Assembly: GCA_023381755.1 (NCBI GenBank)
Contig: JAMCUF010000028.1
Span: 1 to 44,779, forward strand
Direction of reading: 5' to 3'
From: Deltaproteobacteria bacterium
GTDB taxonomy: Bacteria > SZUA-79 > Acidulodesulfobacterales > Acidulodesulfobacteraceae
Length of the DNA stretch: 44,779 bases
Shown here in pieces: positions 44,572 through 44,779 of this stretch. The position numbers and the translations under genes are program-made. The first letter of the stretch is position 1; every line of letters starts with the position of its first letter. The notes under the pieces are model-generated. The model was not told the DNA's origin. It was given only the letters and a program-made list of their open reading frames with translations, and ran no database searches.

Positions 44572-44779
44572 ATGAAAAATTTTGATTTAACGGAAAAAGA
44601 AAAGGCCCTTTTGGTAAAAATAGCCAGAAAATCTATCGAGGATACCCTTAATAAAAATAAGAATGAATTTCTTGACTCACAGGAGTTATTATCCGAACTT
44701 ACGGATAATCTTAAAATGAATGCCGGTGTTTTTGTCACATTAAAAACAGGGGGAGAACAATTAAGGGGATCCTCGATAG
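44572..44779 (+). CDS. AMMECR1-family protein (AmmeMemoRadiSam protein A), 5' part
   Basis: Open from ATG 44572-44574 to the window edge (69 codons). FDLTEKEKALLVKIARKSIEDTL and the later GVFVTLKTGGEQLRG match the N-terminal half of AMMECR1 domains, which in bacteria often accompany a MEMO-type dioxygenase-like protein and a radical SAM protein. The family usually continues as LRGCIG; here the last codons read LRGSSI, so a base error at the edge or a variant protein is possible. The ribosome-binding site is the GGG-rich tail of the upstream repeat. Confidence 0.75.
   Translation, partial: MKNFDLTEKEKALLVKIARKSIEDTLNKNKNEFLDSQELLSELTDNLKMNAGVFVTLKTGGEQLRGSSI

Overview
The window looks like the replication-origin region of an AT-rich, Gram-negative, probably anaerobic or microaerophilic bacterium. 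The Gram-negative reading rests on a YidC with a large periplasmic domain, TatA, and a bifunctional class A penicillin-binding protein. The anaerobic reading rests on a four-subunit 2-oxoacid:ferredoxin oxidoreductase, a two-subunit class I [4Fe-4S] fumarase and several radical-SAM enzymes. The gene content would suit a deltaproteobacterium-like lineage, for example the acid-mine sulfate-reducer group Ca. Acidulodesulfobacterales, but that is a guess from gene content and base composition, not a phylogenetic result.

Layout. 1-1588 (minus): pabB and a pabC cut by the window edge, for p-aminobenzoate. 1889-3905 (plus): an unassigned radical SAM/SPASM protein, a PqqD-like small protein and a membrane protein with a duplicated motif, preceded by short tandem repeats. 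3993-9899 (minus): a parS-like site and the origin-side set mnmG, mnmE, yidC, yidD, rnpA and rpmH (rpmH is 49 codons). 9900-10292 and 11727-11951: two AT-rich spacers flanking dnaA with DnaA-box-like sites, the second also with a TAG-type triplet array, so a bipartite oriC is likely. 10293-15686 (plus): dnaA, dnaN and gyrB, without recF.

15736-16836: tatA (minus) and queE (plus). 16839-25143 (minus): a long co-directional block, in transcription order fumarase alpha, fumarase beta, sucC, sucD, korD, korA, korB, korC, ndk, nth and a 140-residue heme-copper-oxidase-like membrane protein. Together fumarase, succinyl-CoA synthetase and KorABCD connect malate, fumarate, succinyl-CoA and 2-oxoglutarate, and could run in the reductive or oxidative direction. 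25235-26248 (minus): a CDF metal exporter. 26599-28899 (plus): proC, a YggS-type PLP protein and maf. 28967-32438 (minus): topA, with a recently duplicated zinc ribbon, and a strongly diverged DprA-like protein.

32542-37058 is more accessory: a periplasmic-binding-protein-like (LpoA/LivK-type) protein, a six-unit leucine-rich-repeat-variant protein, a hidden frameshifted small gene, a DUF488 protein, an SDR oxidoreductase and an unrecognised 142-residue protein. 37059-44779 (plus): a PBP1A-type transpeptidase, moaA, gyrA, gpsA, an OsmC-family protein and the start of an AMMECR1-family gene cut by the window edge.

No tRNA, rRNA, CRISPR array, insertion sequence or prophage gene was seen. The most interesting items are the radical SAM/PqqD/membrane-protein cassette, the origin architecture, the degenerate DprA, the mini oxidase-like protein, the near-identical zinc-ribbon duplication in topA, and the frameshifted gene at about 34607-34806.
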